Both the position numbers and the translations under genes were made by a program. The notes under the pieces were generated by a model. The model saw nothing but the letters and a program-made list of their open reading frames with translations, was not told the DNA's origin and did not search any database. A DNA stretch of 64,000 nt. Origin: Gamarada debralockiae (lineage: Eukaryota; Ascomycota; Leotiomycetes; Helotiales; Hyphodiscaceae). Positions 1 to 10,087 of this stretch are shown piece by piece. Position 1 is the first letter of the stretch; the number at the start of each line of letters is the position of its first letter. The DNA is taken from NCBI GenBank assembly GCA_002803225.1, contig NXFV01001536.1, positions 1 to 64,000 on the forward strand. The letters run 5' to 3'.

Positions 1-942
1 CCTCCAGCTGAGTTTGGGCGGACCGCACTCCAGGCGGCGGCAGGGAGCGGGAACATTGACTTGGTTCAGATTCTACTTGATGCTGGTGCAAATGTTAATA
101 ACGCTCCTTCAAGGTCCTCTGGAGTAACTGCAATCCAAGCTGCTGCAATCCAAGGGTATATAAGGATTGCTCGGTTGCTTCTCATTGCTGGTGCAGATGT
201 GAACGCTGCACCTGCCATTAGTAGCGGCAGGACGGCCCTTGAAGGAGCTGCGGAACACGGCCGCATAGACATGTTGCAGCTCCTGCTAATCGCTGGAGCA
301 GACACGAAAAGCCCACAATGCACACAATACAAAAGAGCACTAAAATTTGCGGCGAAATATGGGCATGACGCTGTTTGTAGGCTTCTGGAGGCTCATCATA
401 AGGCAGAGTTCCCTGTTTCAGACACGTCGGTCAGTCTTTCTCCGATGAATACATCAGAGGAATTATCTATGTCTCCAGATCAATCTCTAGATCAGGATAT
501 ATCAGTGCGCCCTGCATTTTCGTCTAGTGGATCATCAGACGATCACCAGGCCGCCCAAGAAACTCTGTCACCACAGAACTGTACTTCCGACATAGCTCGC
601 ACTCCCGTTACTGAGCGCCAACCTACCATAAATGTCGGGCAATACGGAGGCTTGTATAATTCTACCAATGAAACAATATGTTATAACGGTCTTTATGCCT
701 TCGACAACCATGCTATCACTCTATCAGTGCCACCCGCCAATTTGAAGTCGGACATGAACAGTCGAGACACGTCGTCACGCCTGGAAAACCTATATCTCAT
801 TGATCCAGAGGTACTACTCCTCGGTCATACTTGGTGTGTTTATTGGGACGCAGCTAATATTTCTAATAGGAGGCCAACTTCAAATCCCTTGATATTTTTG
901 CCGACCAAAGTCCAAATTACAGCTGCCTTGAACACTAGATAA
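1..942 (+). CDS. ankyrin-repeat protein, C-terminal part (5' end outside window)
   Basis: The frame is open from base 1, so the gene begins upstream; 313 codons are visible before TAA at 940-942. The first ~115 residues form about three ankyrin repeats with the usual GRTAL-xAAAxxG, LLLxAGAxVN signatures. A Ser/Thr-rich, apparently disordered tail of about 190 residues follows, with no recognised domain. Ankyrin arrays mediate protein binding. In filamentous fungi, repeats of this style (GRTALQAAA, DAGANVN) are often the C-terminal sensor part of NACHT/NLR-like proteins, but the N-terminal part is not in view, so that role is inference. A possible 3' acceptor (TTTACAG ending at 1000) lies just after the stop, so the true 3' end could differ. 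Confidence 0.8.
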   Translation, partial: PPAEFGRTALQAAAGSGNIDLVQILLDAGANVNNAPSRSSGVTAIQAAAIQGYIRIARLLLIAGADVNAAPAISSGRTALEGAAEHGRIDMLQLLLIAGADTKSPQCTQYKRALKFAAKYGHDAVCRLLEAHHKAEFPVSDTSVSLSPMNTSEELSMSPDQSLDQDISVRPAFSSSGSSDDHQAAQETLSPQNCTSDIARTPVTERQPTINVGQYGGLYNSTNETICYNGLYAFDNHAITLSVPPANLKSDMNSRDTSSRLENLYLIDPEVLLLGHTWCVYWDAANISNRRPTSNPLIFLPTKVQITAALNTR

Positions 943-1000
943 ATCGTCTCTAATCAAGCAGACGCTGACCGAGGTTACGTTCTGCTACTTTTCCTTTACA

Positions 1001-1597
1001 GCGGTTGTCCAGGACGGTTGTGACGGGCGAGGAGTCTCTTTCAGCCAGCTCGCCCAACTCATCAAGAGCATCGGCCACGTTGGAAAGATTGACGACTTCA
1101 CGATCAAGCCATCACAGCAACACTCGTTCCTCTTGACCGGCTTTGGCTGGCATACGTCATCCCGGCCCTCGTCTAGTGAACGACTCTGACGGCTATCCAT
1201 GACGATGCGATGCGAACCCGACTCCAGCATGGCAGAGGCATTGATAGCGTGGCTGTTGCATTTGCGAGGGACTGAGCCAGTGAGCGGCGATGACGATGGC
1301 GGTCTGAGCGACAGCGACTCTGACCCCAGCAACGACGATAACGGATGTTCTGGTGAGGATGAGCAGGAAGGTTCAAGCACGAGGACGAATATTCCATGGA
1401 GCGCCATAGACGAGCAGCGCTTGCTGGCATACAAGAAAGAGGACAAGACTTGGGGCTGGATCTTCCAGAAGTTCCCAGCCAGAACTCCGGCCGCAGTACG
1501 CGCGCGCCGGAATATGATCCGGCCCAGAGGCGAATGGGCTTCCCATCTGTGTTTCACATGCCTCTTGTCATCCCGAGTCCAACTGCATGCTGGCTAA
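1001..1597 (+). pseudogene. Myb/SANT-like fungal protein, disrupted by an in-frame stop
   Basis: One continuous frame runs from 1001 to a TAA/TAG region near 1597 and is broken only by TGA at 1187-1189. Upstream of the stop are segments such as FSQLAQLIKSIGHVGKIDDF and HSFLLTGFGWHTSSRPS. Downstream there is an acidic Asp/Ser stretch, then WSAIDEQRLLAYKKEDKTW and FPARTPAAVRARRNM, which has the spacing of a fungal Myb/SANT-like domain. Similar short proteins with an acidic linker before a Myb-like domain are common, multi-copy and often degraded in Leotiomycetes (recalled, not searched). No convincing start codon lies upstream, so the copy is probably truncated as well as interrupted. A DNA-binding role is inferred from the domain only. 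Confidence 0.6.
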
Positions 1598-2689
1598 ATA
1601 AAGGAAGAGCTGTGGGGCAGTGGTCATGCATACGAAGGCGTCTGGGATCTGAGATGGTCGTGCGCTAAGCTGATCCAGGGTAGACAGAGAGCTTGGCGTA
1701 GTCTCACCCAGTTCTTGGATGCAGCAGGCTACTTCCGGCTCCCGGAAAAGAACTTATTGAGAAGTTCCCAACATAACACTAAGCAAGGGAACAATTCTCG
1801 ATCAGGGAAATTTCACTTGCCAATATACTTATCATTTCTTGAACGAGTCATTCTGATATCCTTTCGAGCATATATATTTGGAGCCTTAGGTCGCAATCGT
1901 GGGACTTCTGCCCAATTTGTAGGGCTCAGTGCGAGTACTGCCCTGCTGCTTTATGGTTTTGGGTTAAGGGTTTGGGGATTTGGGTTGGGTGCGAGTGCTT
2001 GCTTATGGGTTATTTGGATTGTTGGCTTGCAATTTGTGGAAGAGGGAGCGAAATTGTGGGAGATTTATATCATTCCGATGAACATTGATGCGTTTCCACT
2101 GTTCCTACGATTCCCTTCCTTCTACTCAAAACACCAAGACCAAGTGGTCTGGTGAAGTCAATCATGAGATCGATCCACAGACATGAGAAGGATTGAAAAG
2201 CACATCGATTGGATTCAGGCGCTTCATCAAGCTCCTATTCTAACATTCCCTCTCTCTGTTCAGCCCCTATCCCCCACCTCGCTAAGACTCCGATTTCCCT
2301 TTCCGCTTCCCCGCCACACGTCGCTTCCTCGTATCCGCTCTCTCCCAACCCCATGCCTCCCCTAAATGACCAATCCTCATCATCGTCCCACTCATTCCTA
2401 TTCTTATTCCAATTCCCTCCCCAAACACCTGATTCATCGTCTTGTTAACATTGTCCATAATCTATTCAACCAGTTTTCCAATATCACCAGGATCAAAATT
2501 GTCCCTAAGGTTACTTATATTGATCCCAGGTCCATGAGAGCCAGGTCGAGGTCTGCTAGGACCAGAGTTATTACGGATGTACGGCAGATTCTTTATTTGG
2601 GGTGGTTGACATCTATATGGATTTTCTGGTGTCTGCGGTCCCTTGGGCTCTTAAAGCGTGCCATATTCTCCCCAGTTAATAGCCCCGAA
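1598..2689. other. intergenic, no supported gene
   Basis: There is a 146-codon open frame at 1715-2155 on the plus strand, with no recognisable domain and a G/T-rich run of GGGTTT/GGGATT-like words around 1960-2000. I see no splice pattern or family motif that would support a gene here. The 3' half is pyrimidine-rich and leads into the decayed repeat copy described next. Confidence 0.4.
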
Positions 2690-2900
2690 GCCGCGCCTGC
2701 CTATACCGCCTGGTGTTTGAAGCTCTTTTAACACCCAGGCACGGTCGCCATCTGGATCCCCGGAACCAAGGGGTTCGGGGTTTGGTGGCTGCATTGTTGT
2801 TGTGGGGGCTGCGTTGTGGGTTGAAGCTTCTTGGGGAAGAGAGAGACTTGGAGGTATTGGGAGGAGGGTTTTGAAGGAGGGAGGATGAGGGAGGATGAGA
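2690..2900 (-). repeat. decayed copy A of a proline/arginine-rich coding sequence
   Basis: Read on the minus strand this stretch matches the segment at about 3470-3690: both run GTGTTT-(C/G)AGCTCTTTTA, then a GCGGTCGCC/ACGGTCGCC block, then GGGGTTCGGGGTT and GTTGCATTGTTG/GCTGCATTGTTG. Protein-level echoes are KPRTP...RWRP...KRASNTRR here and QPRTP...RRRP...KRARNTGR in the other copy. Copy A has shifted frames and no sensible start, so it looks like the older, broken copy of a local tandem duplication. Confidence 0.6.
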
Positions 2901-3201
2901 GAAGGTATATATTGGTGTGTGTAGATGAATCATGCGATGGCTTGAGAATGATGTTTGGAGATGCTTAATGTCAATCAAATTTTTAGGTAGACTGAGGGTT
3001 TGAATAACTGGAAAGAGGTGGATGATTGGCACATGAACTGCCCTACGTAACATTCACTCTGGGAGGCAATCTTAATGATGCGAAGAGTGAAGAGAAGATC
3101 CTTGGATACAATATAGAGCACTGCTTTTCATAACTTCAAGATCTCCCATTCCCACTTCTATCTTGCAATTCCCCAATACACATCCTAATCCAACCCCATG
3201 C

Positions 3202-3837
3202 TCACCTCCATCCTCCCTCCCAACCCTTCTCTACACCCCGCCTATCATCACCAATCCGAGTCATCCGAATCCTCCAGTCATCTGAGTCCGACTCATCCCA
3301 ACTATGATGATTGTGGTAGTGATTATTTTTGGGTCTGTATGGTCTGTTGGGTCTGGAAGGTCTGTTGCGTGAGTTGTGCGGCCTATCGGGTATGTTGCTT
3401 GGGCTGGGTTTGTTGCGTACACTAAGTGGCGGATTGCGGACGTGAGCTGAGGGAGAGCTTTGGCCTGACGACCTCCCAGGCCGCCCGGTGTTTCGAGCTC
3501 TTTTAGAATGCGTGCGCGGTCGCCGTCTGGTTGCCGGAGTTGAGGGGGTTCGGGGTTGGGGGTTGCATTGTTGCTTGTCTCTTGGTTGGTTGTGCTGTGG
3601 GTTAGGATGTGGTTGAGCTTTGAGGGGTTTTTGGAAGACTTCGTAAGGGTTTGTGGAGGTTCGGAATGTGTAGATAGATCGTTGCTGTTGATGAGAGGAA
3701 ATGAAGGAGGAGAGAACGCAGAGATGTATGATATTTATTGGAAGTGGAGAGATGACTCTCCTGATCCAAATGGTGATTGAGATTCTGATACAGGATGTTC
3801 TTTGGAGGAGGGTTTGATCACTTATTGAAATTCTCAC
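3202..3837 (-). CDS. hypothetical Pro/Arg/Asn-rich protein, copy B of local duplication
   Basis: A 211-codon open frame with no recognised domain. The middle is rich in Pro, Arg, Ser and Asn (for example RPSRPNRPYRPKNNHYHNHH), followed by an acidic DESDSDDW patch and a Gly/Arg tail. It resembles a disordered RNA- or membrane-associated protein, but the composition could also come from chance translation of skewed DNA. The only support for coding is the partly conserved amino-acid pattern shared with the decayed copy at 2690-2900. The start is uncertain because the first ~70 residues have a different composition and could include an unspliced intron or leader. Confidence 0.35.
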   Translation of the reverse strand: MRISISDQTLLQRTSCIRISITIWIRRVISPLPINIIHLCVLSSFISSHQQQRSIYTFRTSTNPYEVFQKPLKAQPHPNPQHNQPRDKQQCNPQPRTPSTPATRRRPRTHSKRARNTGRPGRSSGQSSPSAHVRNPPLSVRNKPSPSNIPDRPHNSRNRPSRPNRPYRPKNNHYHNHHSWDESDSDDWRIRMTRIGDDRRGVEKGWEGGWR

Positions 3838-4905
3838 TCTTAATCACTGAAACGGGTTGAGTGATTGGTGTCTTGTATTTCTCTCTCAAGGTATCCTGGC
3901 GATACTGCAAATCTGGAGTCACCGTCTGTTCCATTGAACTGATATGAGTATATTAGGGTGGATGTGCCTTCTCCTGTTAGTACCACGAGCACGTGTCTCG
4001 TGGCGGATCCGAATTCGCAGTACGTCTAGCACTTTGTGCTGAGTAGCGTCGGCGGTGTCCGGGCACTGATTTGCGAGGCAAAGGAAAATCCCAAAGCAAA
4101 AGATCAAGTAAGGCGTTTCCAGGCGACTGAGGAGGATCTGGAAGACAACTGGGATCGCGGCTGACTTGTCTCAATAGCCTTCTGGGTAACATCTTGAGGA
4201 CACAAGATAGGCATTCAAGGCCATTTTCTATTGGTCTTGGTTGGTCATAGTCTTACAATCAACGTTGCCAACAGGTTGCTAAGTATCGATTGGTTGACAT
4301 CGAGAAAGTACTCTTTGGCCGAAAGGTTATTGAGCACGGTAACAGCTTTACCCAGGCTCTCCTGGGATAGCATGAGTTCTAAAAAGGCCGCAACTTCAGA
4401 GCTACGCATCGATTGGAGGCGTTTTGTCAGAATTTCCCTGTTGCGTCGTCAACGGCCCCCAAAAACTATCTCGCCCGAGATTTATTCTGTCGCCTATCTG
4501 CACATTACACTGGGACGGAAGTGGCACATACCTGTCCGCGGGAGGAGAGATCGATGTATGACAGGTCCATAGGGAATGTGTCAAGAGCTTGCAGTTGCGG
4601 AGAGGAACACCAGATGGGAAATGTTGGCGTAGAAAGATATCGGGATGTCGTAGGGCTATGATTGTACTTTATAGCCTTCTACTCTCGCCAGCTTGGCAAA
4701 TACATGGCAGTGAGACAGTATCTTCTTTAGTGCTCTGTGGTGTAGAGGTACGTCTTGGAAAAGAGGGGTGTCACACAGGTTCTCACATGAAAATGGTCAG
4801 GAATTCACTCTTGAACTAAAATCGACGAGATAGTGTTTTTCCTTCAATCCAACAATTCAGTTCATTCGGCAACCAATTCAGCACAAGCATCATGACTCAC
4901 CTTGT
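3838..4905. other. intergenic, no supported gene
   Basis: Several open frames of 60-113 codons occur on both strands, but none carries a domain, splice structure or conserved-looking composition. The last bases run directly into the 2EXR remnant. Confidence 0.4.
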
Positions 4906-5537
4906 CGATTTACCCTCTTCTCCAATCTTCCAATCGAGTTCAGCGTCCGGCCTCGTATTATCGAACTCGAATTCACCAGCAAGAAGGCGGTTTATACAAA
5001 GACGAAGCTTCCCACTGCTGCTGTCGAGAAACTCTACCCTTTCTGTTTTGGGTCTGTCTGGCACAAATGCCAAACTCGCGTCAACTTTGACCTAGACATG
5101 ATCTTCTTAAACAGTGACTACTACAATGACTTCTGCTGCTTCTTCACTTTGGCAGGCTTCAGCGAACTCCACATGGTCAAAATACATAGCTATTGATGAC
5201 TCTTGCCAATATATCAGCAATGATGCCGAAACTGAGGAAGAAGACTTTAAGAAGCTGAGGGAGATAGTTGAGAGTATGGAGTCGTTGGAGCAAGTGTCGG
5301 TTGCCCTGTGGACCGGCCAAGAGAAGGGAATAATCCAGATGTATGATACTATCCTGGTTCTTAGTATGGTCAAGATGAAGATCTTGAGGATGGCATCCAG
5401 GTCAATTGGCAGAAAGTTGATGATGTCGTTTCTGGCCCGTCTGTTGGAAAATTCGAGGAGTGGCGAGCCGTGAGTGCGATCAAGGAATGCTGTCTTTACC
5501 AAGAGAGAAGATTGATACGCGTTGTATCAGGAATTTG
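4906..5537 (+). pseudogene. 2EXR-domain protein, broken by two frameshifts and an internal deletion
   Basis: Three consecutive segments in frames that each shift by +1 give a coherent 2EXR-type protein. Segment 1 (from 4906) reads FTLFSNLPIEF then RPRIIELEF, the hallmark of the 2EXR domain, but the usual LRLKIW block between them is missing. It continues through RVNFDLDMIFLNSDYY to about 5180. Segment 2 (about 5183-5345) has YIAIDDSCQYISNDAETEEE and a helical stretch. Segment 3 (about 5352-5537) reads WQKVDDVVSG and FEEWRAVSAIKECC to TGA at 5535-5537. The first shift lies in an AAAA run at about 5178-5182. No in-frame ATG fits the first segment. 2EXR proteins have no firmly established function; the family is strongly expanded in Leotiomycetes. 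Confidence 0.75.
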
Positions 5538-6282
5538 ATTACGAGATCTGAAATGCTGCAGGTGGGGCCGGAGGTGATTTTTTCTGGAATGAACTAGCGA
5601 TACACGAATGCAACCAGCTCCTCACGTCCTCAATGTTAAGCTTTTATTTTGATCTGAAGTTGCGAAAATTTTCCTGATTTGAGATGTTCCTGGTGGCAGC
5701 AGGTATTGAGACTCATGGATTCCAGCCAACCTGAGAACAGCCATCACAACTTGTACCCACGCATTCTCGTCTTTCAAGAAGGAAATATACCACGAGTCTT
5801 CCAAGGATCATTGAATATCTACCCTGTATCGTGCATACCCCAAACATTGCGGTTGAGGGTATGTCAATCGGAGAGTCCTGCGCTTTGAGGTGATTGCCGA
5901 TCTTCTGAACCTACTGGTACGACTTCTCTTCATCTCCAAGGCAGATCGAACTCTGACCGCTCTGATCTCTCAACCTCCGACGTCTCCCCAAACCCTCGAG
6001 TTCCAATCGGCGCAGTTGTTTTTCACTATCAGAGTTGAAGTCGTTTACATCGGGGGTCGACAGGTTCCCAGCTTTGCAACTCGACTGTCGGATGATGAGC
6101 TGGTTTTGTCCCGCCCGACGCCAAATTCGGCAAAGTCTTGATGGAAGACGGAACGGGTGAACCTTTGTTCCATACGCTAACCCTTGTCTGGGACATTCTG
6201 TTCTGGACACAACAAACAAATTCAACAAACAACCACAATGTAACATCACCTTGTATCTATCATCATTGCGCCGACAACTATC
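5538..6282. other. intergenic / 5' region of the next gene
   Basis: There is no coding pattern beyond short shadow frames. The CAACAAACAAATTCAACAAACAACCACAATG-type leader just before 6283 is A/C-rich, as is common in fungal 5' UTRs. Confidence 0.45.
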
Positions 6283-7491
6283 ATGAGCGCACAGCAACCA
6301 TTACAGACGACGCCCCCAGCAAGCGTCACGAGCCCACCGCTGACTCCGCCAGCAACCGACGAGAAGACCGGGACGACTGCCATCTCACGCGTCATTGAAG
6401 AAATTCGAAGACGTAAAGACGGGCACAGTCTGTCTGCTGGAGAGTCCTGGCTTGGATTTGCGTTAGATCCGCACCAATACAGACATCTACAACAGCAGCT
6501 CCAAAAAGACTCTCTTTGGCATTTCTTCGAACACAAGCTTCGGTATGTAAATCGCGTTCTTTTGCTACTCTGCTAATTTGAATGGCAGTCACGATTACTT
6601 CCCATCAGCCAAGCTATTCGTCCTTCGGATGCCCAAATTACTACACGAAACCCTTATATTTTATGTTACGCAAGAGATCCTGAGTCAATTAAGCACAATT
6701 GCCCGAAGCGAAAACCCGTCGGCAGAATTTGCACAAGGCATAGAAAATAGTGGTTCCTCAGAAATCAGCTTTATAGATTCCGAGTATGGTCCACACCAGC
6801 CAGACGCTGCTTTTCAACACATCCATGCACAATATCCAGGGGTTGTCATCGAGGTTTCCTTCTCGCAGAAGAGGAAGGATTTGGCACGCTTAGCAGATGA
6901 TTATATTCTTGGGTCAGACAGAGATATTCGCGTCGTAATTGGCATCAATGTAGAGTACAAGGCAAGCAAGAAGGCGACCCTGTCAGTGTGGCGCCCACAG
7001 ATTGTGCTGAATGATTCCGGAGAAGGGGAGCTATGTGCTGTGCAGACAGTGACGGATCAGGTATGCTCGTTAACGGAATCGCCTTAATACTTGCTTCTGC
7101 TTACAACAGTTAGCATTTCCGCGATGACGAAGGGAACTTGGTTCTCAATCCACAAGCGGACCTGCATCTCCGACTCGAAGACTTTGCTACCGAAGCATTC
7201 GCTGCGACATTTGATGATCTTCACGAACCCATACACATATCGTCAGAAACTTTGTATACATTTCTCGAGCAAGCTGAGGCTAAAGCGTCGAGAGTTAGGC
7301 AAGCGCAGGGATTAGCGAGTTCCTCAAAACCTTGGGTGAGGAAGCGGCGCAGGGATAGCACACCGCCGGAGGAGCTAAGTTTAGACCGCGAAGGCAAGTT
7401 CACAGAAGAGGAGCAAAGGGCAGCGAAGAGGGCTACAAAGGATGACTCTTCTTATAAGGCGAGCTCTTCATCGGAGGCAGAGGCCGAGTAA
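6283..7491 (+). CDS. hypothetical protein with PD-(D/E)XK nuclease-like core
   Basis: Three exons, 6283-6542, 6589-7060 and 7114-7491, join in frame to 369 residues. The second intron uses the acceptor TTAG at 7110-7113; the nearer CAG at 7107-7109 would give a stop. The N-terminus is a Pro/Thr-rich disordered leader. The middle (about residues 80-215) has a conserved-looking alpha/beta core with QPDAAF (Asp near 159) followed by YPGVVIEVSFSQKRKD (Glu near 174-176) and later DIRVVIGINVEY. This D...(15)...ExS-x-S-Q layout matches fungal PD-(D/E)XK-like proteins of unknown role, with Ser/Gln where classical enzymes have Lys. The C-terminus is a helical segment and a basic KPWVRKRRRD stretch, then Ser/Glu-rich, suggesting nuclear location. 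It lies 160 bp from a truncated copia element. I give no gene name; the nuclease assignment is inference from motif spacing. Confidence 0.75.
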
Positions 7492-7648
7492 TTCACATAT
7501 TATTATGCCAAAGCCGAGTATCGGGGAAGCGATGTGGAGAAATGCTTCTATCGCTCGTCGCTTAGAAGAGCTGATTCACCGTCAATTTTCAAGATACGGA
7601 TTTGTAATTAACAACATGTAGACGTAGATTTCAGATTCCAGTGAGTTC

Positions 7649-9389
7649 CTAAGCTTGCCAAGTGGTGATTGCCAGCCCAGGCGACTTTGTCGATGTCTGA
7701 GCATGCATCCGGCAGATGCTGAACTGCTTCAGGGTAAGGTGTCCCATGCGTTCGTGAGCCTCTTGCATAGTCCAAATGGCCTTAGGTCGAGCTGCGTGTG
7801 ATGAATGAGCCTTGTAGACCATAGCTTCGTCCGCTGGGTTGTACTCCAAGAGCCATTGACCATATTTTCGGAAGGTTTTTCCAACTATCACACCTTCAAA
7901 CTTCAGACACTGATTTTCTGAGTCAGAAGATCTTCTTGTCATAGAATCGGTTGTAGGAGACCACATTAGCAGTGAACGAAGGCACATGTGCGACTTCGTA
8001 GAGTACAAAGGGTCTCTTTCCATCTGGCATATCAGGGGTCTCCAAGGTGATTGTGATGTCCCCCTAGCCTTCGATTTTCACTATGTCTGTGCCAGCAACG
8101 AGTACGTCGTCTTCAGCAGCAGGTCTGTACGTAGTGAACCGAGACCGGTTGTTGCATACATGCTCTGTAGCTCCAGAATCCAGGATATAGCTGTTCACTA
8201 AAGCAAAGTGAGGCTCTGGATTATGAACAGTTGATGTCACATGAGGCCTGAAGGCCATGGCTCCCATTGGAACCTTAGGTTCAGCTGTATTTGGTGTCGA
8301 AGAGGAGCTTGTGTCAGAAGACATAGACTTGGGGTTCTCGTGATTGGACCTGATCTTTTTGAGCGTTGATTGGATCCTAGGGTTCTTGGATTTTAGGTCT
8401 TCAATTCGCTTTTGAATTGAATCGTCGATTTTGAAGCCAGCTGGGCGGTTCCATTCGAACAGATGGGGGCACTTGGACCATGAGTGCTCAGTAGCGCTAG
8501 CGCCACATAGACAAGTCCCTGCCGGCTTCCCATCCTTATCTTTGCCCTGTAGCGTAGGCGTTGGAGCTGGATTCGAAGGCGTAGTGGGCGTATCAGCCTG
8601 GTAAGCAGAGCCTCTGCCTCGACCGCGTGGTGTGATGTGCGTGTTGCGGTACCATATGCGATAGATTCGAAGCAGTTGCTTGAACTCGTACGTTGTGCCT
8701 TCAGCTTGTTTGACCACAATAATCTCTGCGAAGGTAGGTGAAACTGATCTAAGAGCCTGAAGGAAGGTCTTGACTGGCCAGGTCCTCTGGACAATGGGTA
8801 GATCAAGTTCCAGGCATTCGTCGTACGTAGTCTCCCACTTTTGAAGCCATGTGTCGATGTCACTGACCTTATTGGACCTGGCAAGGCCATCCCATACTTC
8901 CATAAGCTCAGCTTCCCTGGCTTCATCTGTCTGCTTGAGCTGATCCTGGAGCTTGACCATCACCTGATATACACTAGTTCCCCTAGTGTATGTGTGGTGG
9001 TCTTGGGCGACAGTATGCTGGATTTCGACTCGAAGCTTAGGAAAACCCTCCATTTGCTTGCGCCAGTACCTCTTGTCTTCCCCGTATTGGACAGTCTGGA
9101 GTCGGTACATCTCCTGCTGGCTCACAGTAAGGTCTGAGTATACTGCAGGTCGCGTAGGGAAGGTGCCATCAGCGTTAGCTTGAGCACCAGGGACTCTGAC
9201 TGTCTCGAGCAGATCAGTGACAAGGGGTCTTTTTGGCTCTTGAGGAAATCCTGGGTCTTCGCCAGTGGGGTCGATATACTCGCGTATACCATATTGGTCA
9301 GCGAAGCTGTCGATATTATCCTTCCAGGACCTCCAGTCCTTATGGGAGCGAAGGATCACTAGCCCAGTATTGGAATCAGATGACATCAT
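7649..9389 (-). mobile_element. Ty1/copia retrotransposon, truncated gag-protease-preintegrase part
   Basis: On the minus strand an open frame of 441 codons (9389 to 8064) encodes a UBN2-type Gag beginning MMSSDSNTGLVILRSHKDW. It has a CxCG...H....C knuckle (about residues 300-315) and the aspartic protease motif ILDSGATEH near the end. A TAG at about 8064 interrupts the frame. The protein sense then continues (GDITITLETPDMPDGK, VLYEVAHVP) and shifts frame near 7925 into a segment with EAHERMGHLTLKQF, the GAG-pre-integrase motif. Homology stops near 7650: integrase, reverse transcriptase, RNase H and the 3' LTR are absent. The element is therefore dead. At least one of the stops (Q to TAG) would fit a C-to-T change of the repeat-induced point mutation kind. 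Confidence 0.85.
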
Positions 9390-9640
9390 GTGAGTGTGGT
9401 GTGATATAAGGCTGAGATAACAAACGAATTCGATAGAGACGTTCGTATATCGATCTAGTTGATGCGATATAGTCGAATTGGCGAATAGAGCGTTGCTACG
9501 TTGTGAAATTCGAATGTTTGGGCCTAAAAATGGTAGAAGACGAAGAATATTGCGCCCGTAGAGTCACGTGTATAGTAGAGTTGATCAAAAGCCGTTGAAA
9601 TTAAGTTTGAACGTCGTCCCAATCCAGTTAGAGCGATCCC

Positions 9641-9658
9641 GGGCTCATAACTATCAGT
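9641..9658 (-). other. probable primer-binding site of the copia element (half-tRNA type)
   Basis: On the plus strand the bases GGGCTCATAACTATCAGT read like an initiator-tRNA(Met) anticodon arm, so the element strand is complementary to it. Copia-type elements classically prime from the internal half of tRNA-iMet, not its 3' end. The site lies directly inside the putative LTR end. Confidence 0.5.
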
Positions 9659-9805
9659 TGAGCTATATTTTGGGGGCGAAATATAGTGGCATTTCTAGAC
9701 CTAGCCAATATCTAAGGAGCTGAAATACAAAGAGGGAAGAACTCTCTTATATCACAAAAGAGGGGATAATACAGGCTATACCTGATTAGGCAGTTCCAAC
9801 CAACA
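9659..9805 (-). repeat. putative 5' LTR of the copia element
   Basis: Read on the minus strand the stretch starts TGTTGGTTGG and ends CA, the usual TG...CA borders. It is 147 bp long, lies between the element's primer site and unrelated sequence, and carries a TATA-like word. No second copy exists at the truncated end, so borders cannot be confirmed by LTR-LTR comparison. The five bases after the LTR (GAGAG, 9806-9810) would be one half of the target duplication. Confidence 0.5.
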
Positions 9806-10087
9806 GAGAGGCTCTCGGGAATTTGCTTTGACAATCTCCTAATATCCAGCTGCTCTATGTAAAGGCAGAGCCGTTGTCCTGTCAAGAAATCCCTAAATCT
9901 TGCCTAATTGACCAATTCATATTGTCCAGCTATTTCGTTGCAGCCCTCCTTCCAAACCTGCCCATCGCTCAGGTTTTCCCTTCTGATATCGAAAGAGTCG
10001 ATAGAGGCGCAACCTAAAAGAAAAGAGCTCAAATATTAGTGAACTAGCTATTGACAGTTTTAGAGCCGGAGAACTCACACGCTGTGT

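Noticed and set aside
9630..9660. tRNA gene suspected from GGGCTCATAA
   Set aside because: Only an anticodon-arm-like piece is present; no acceptor or T arm. It fits a retroelement primer site instead.
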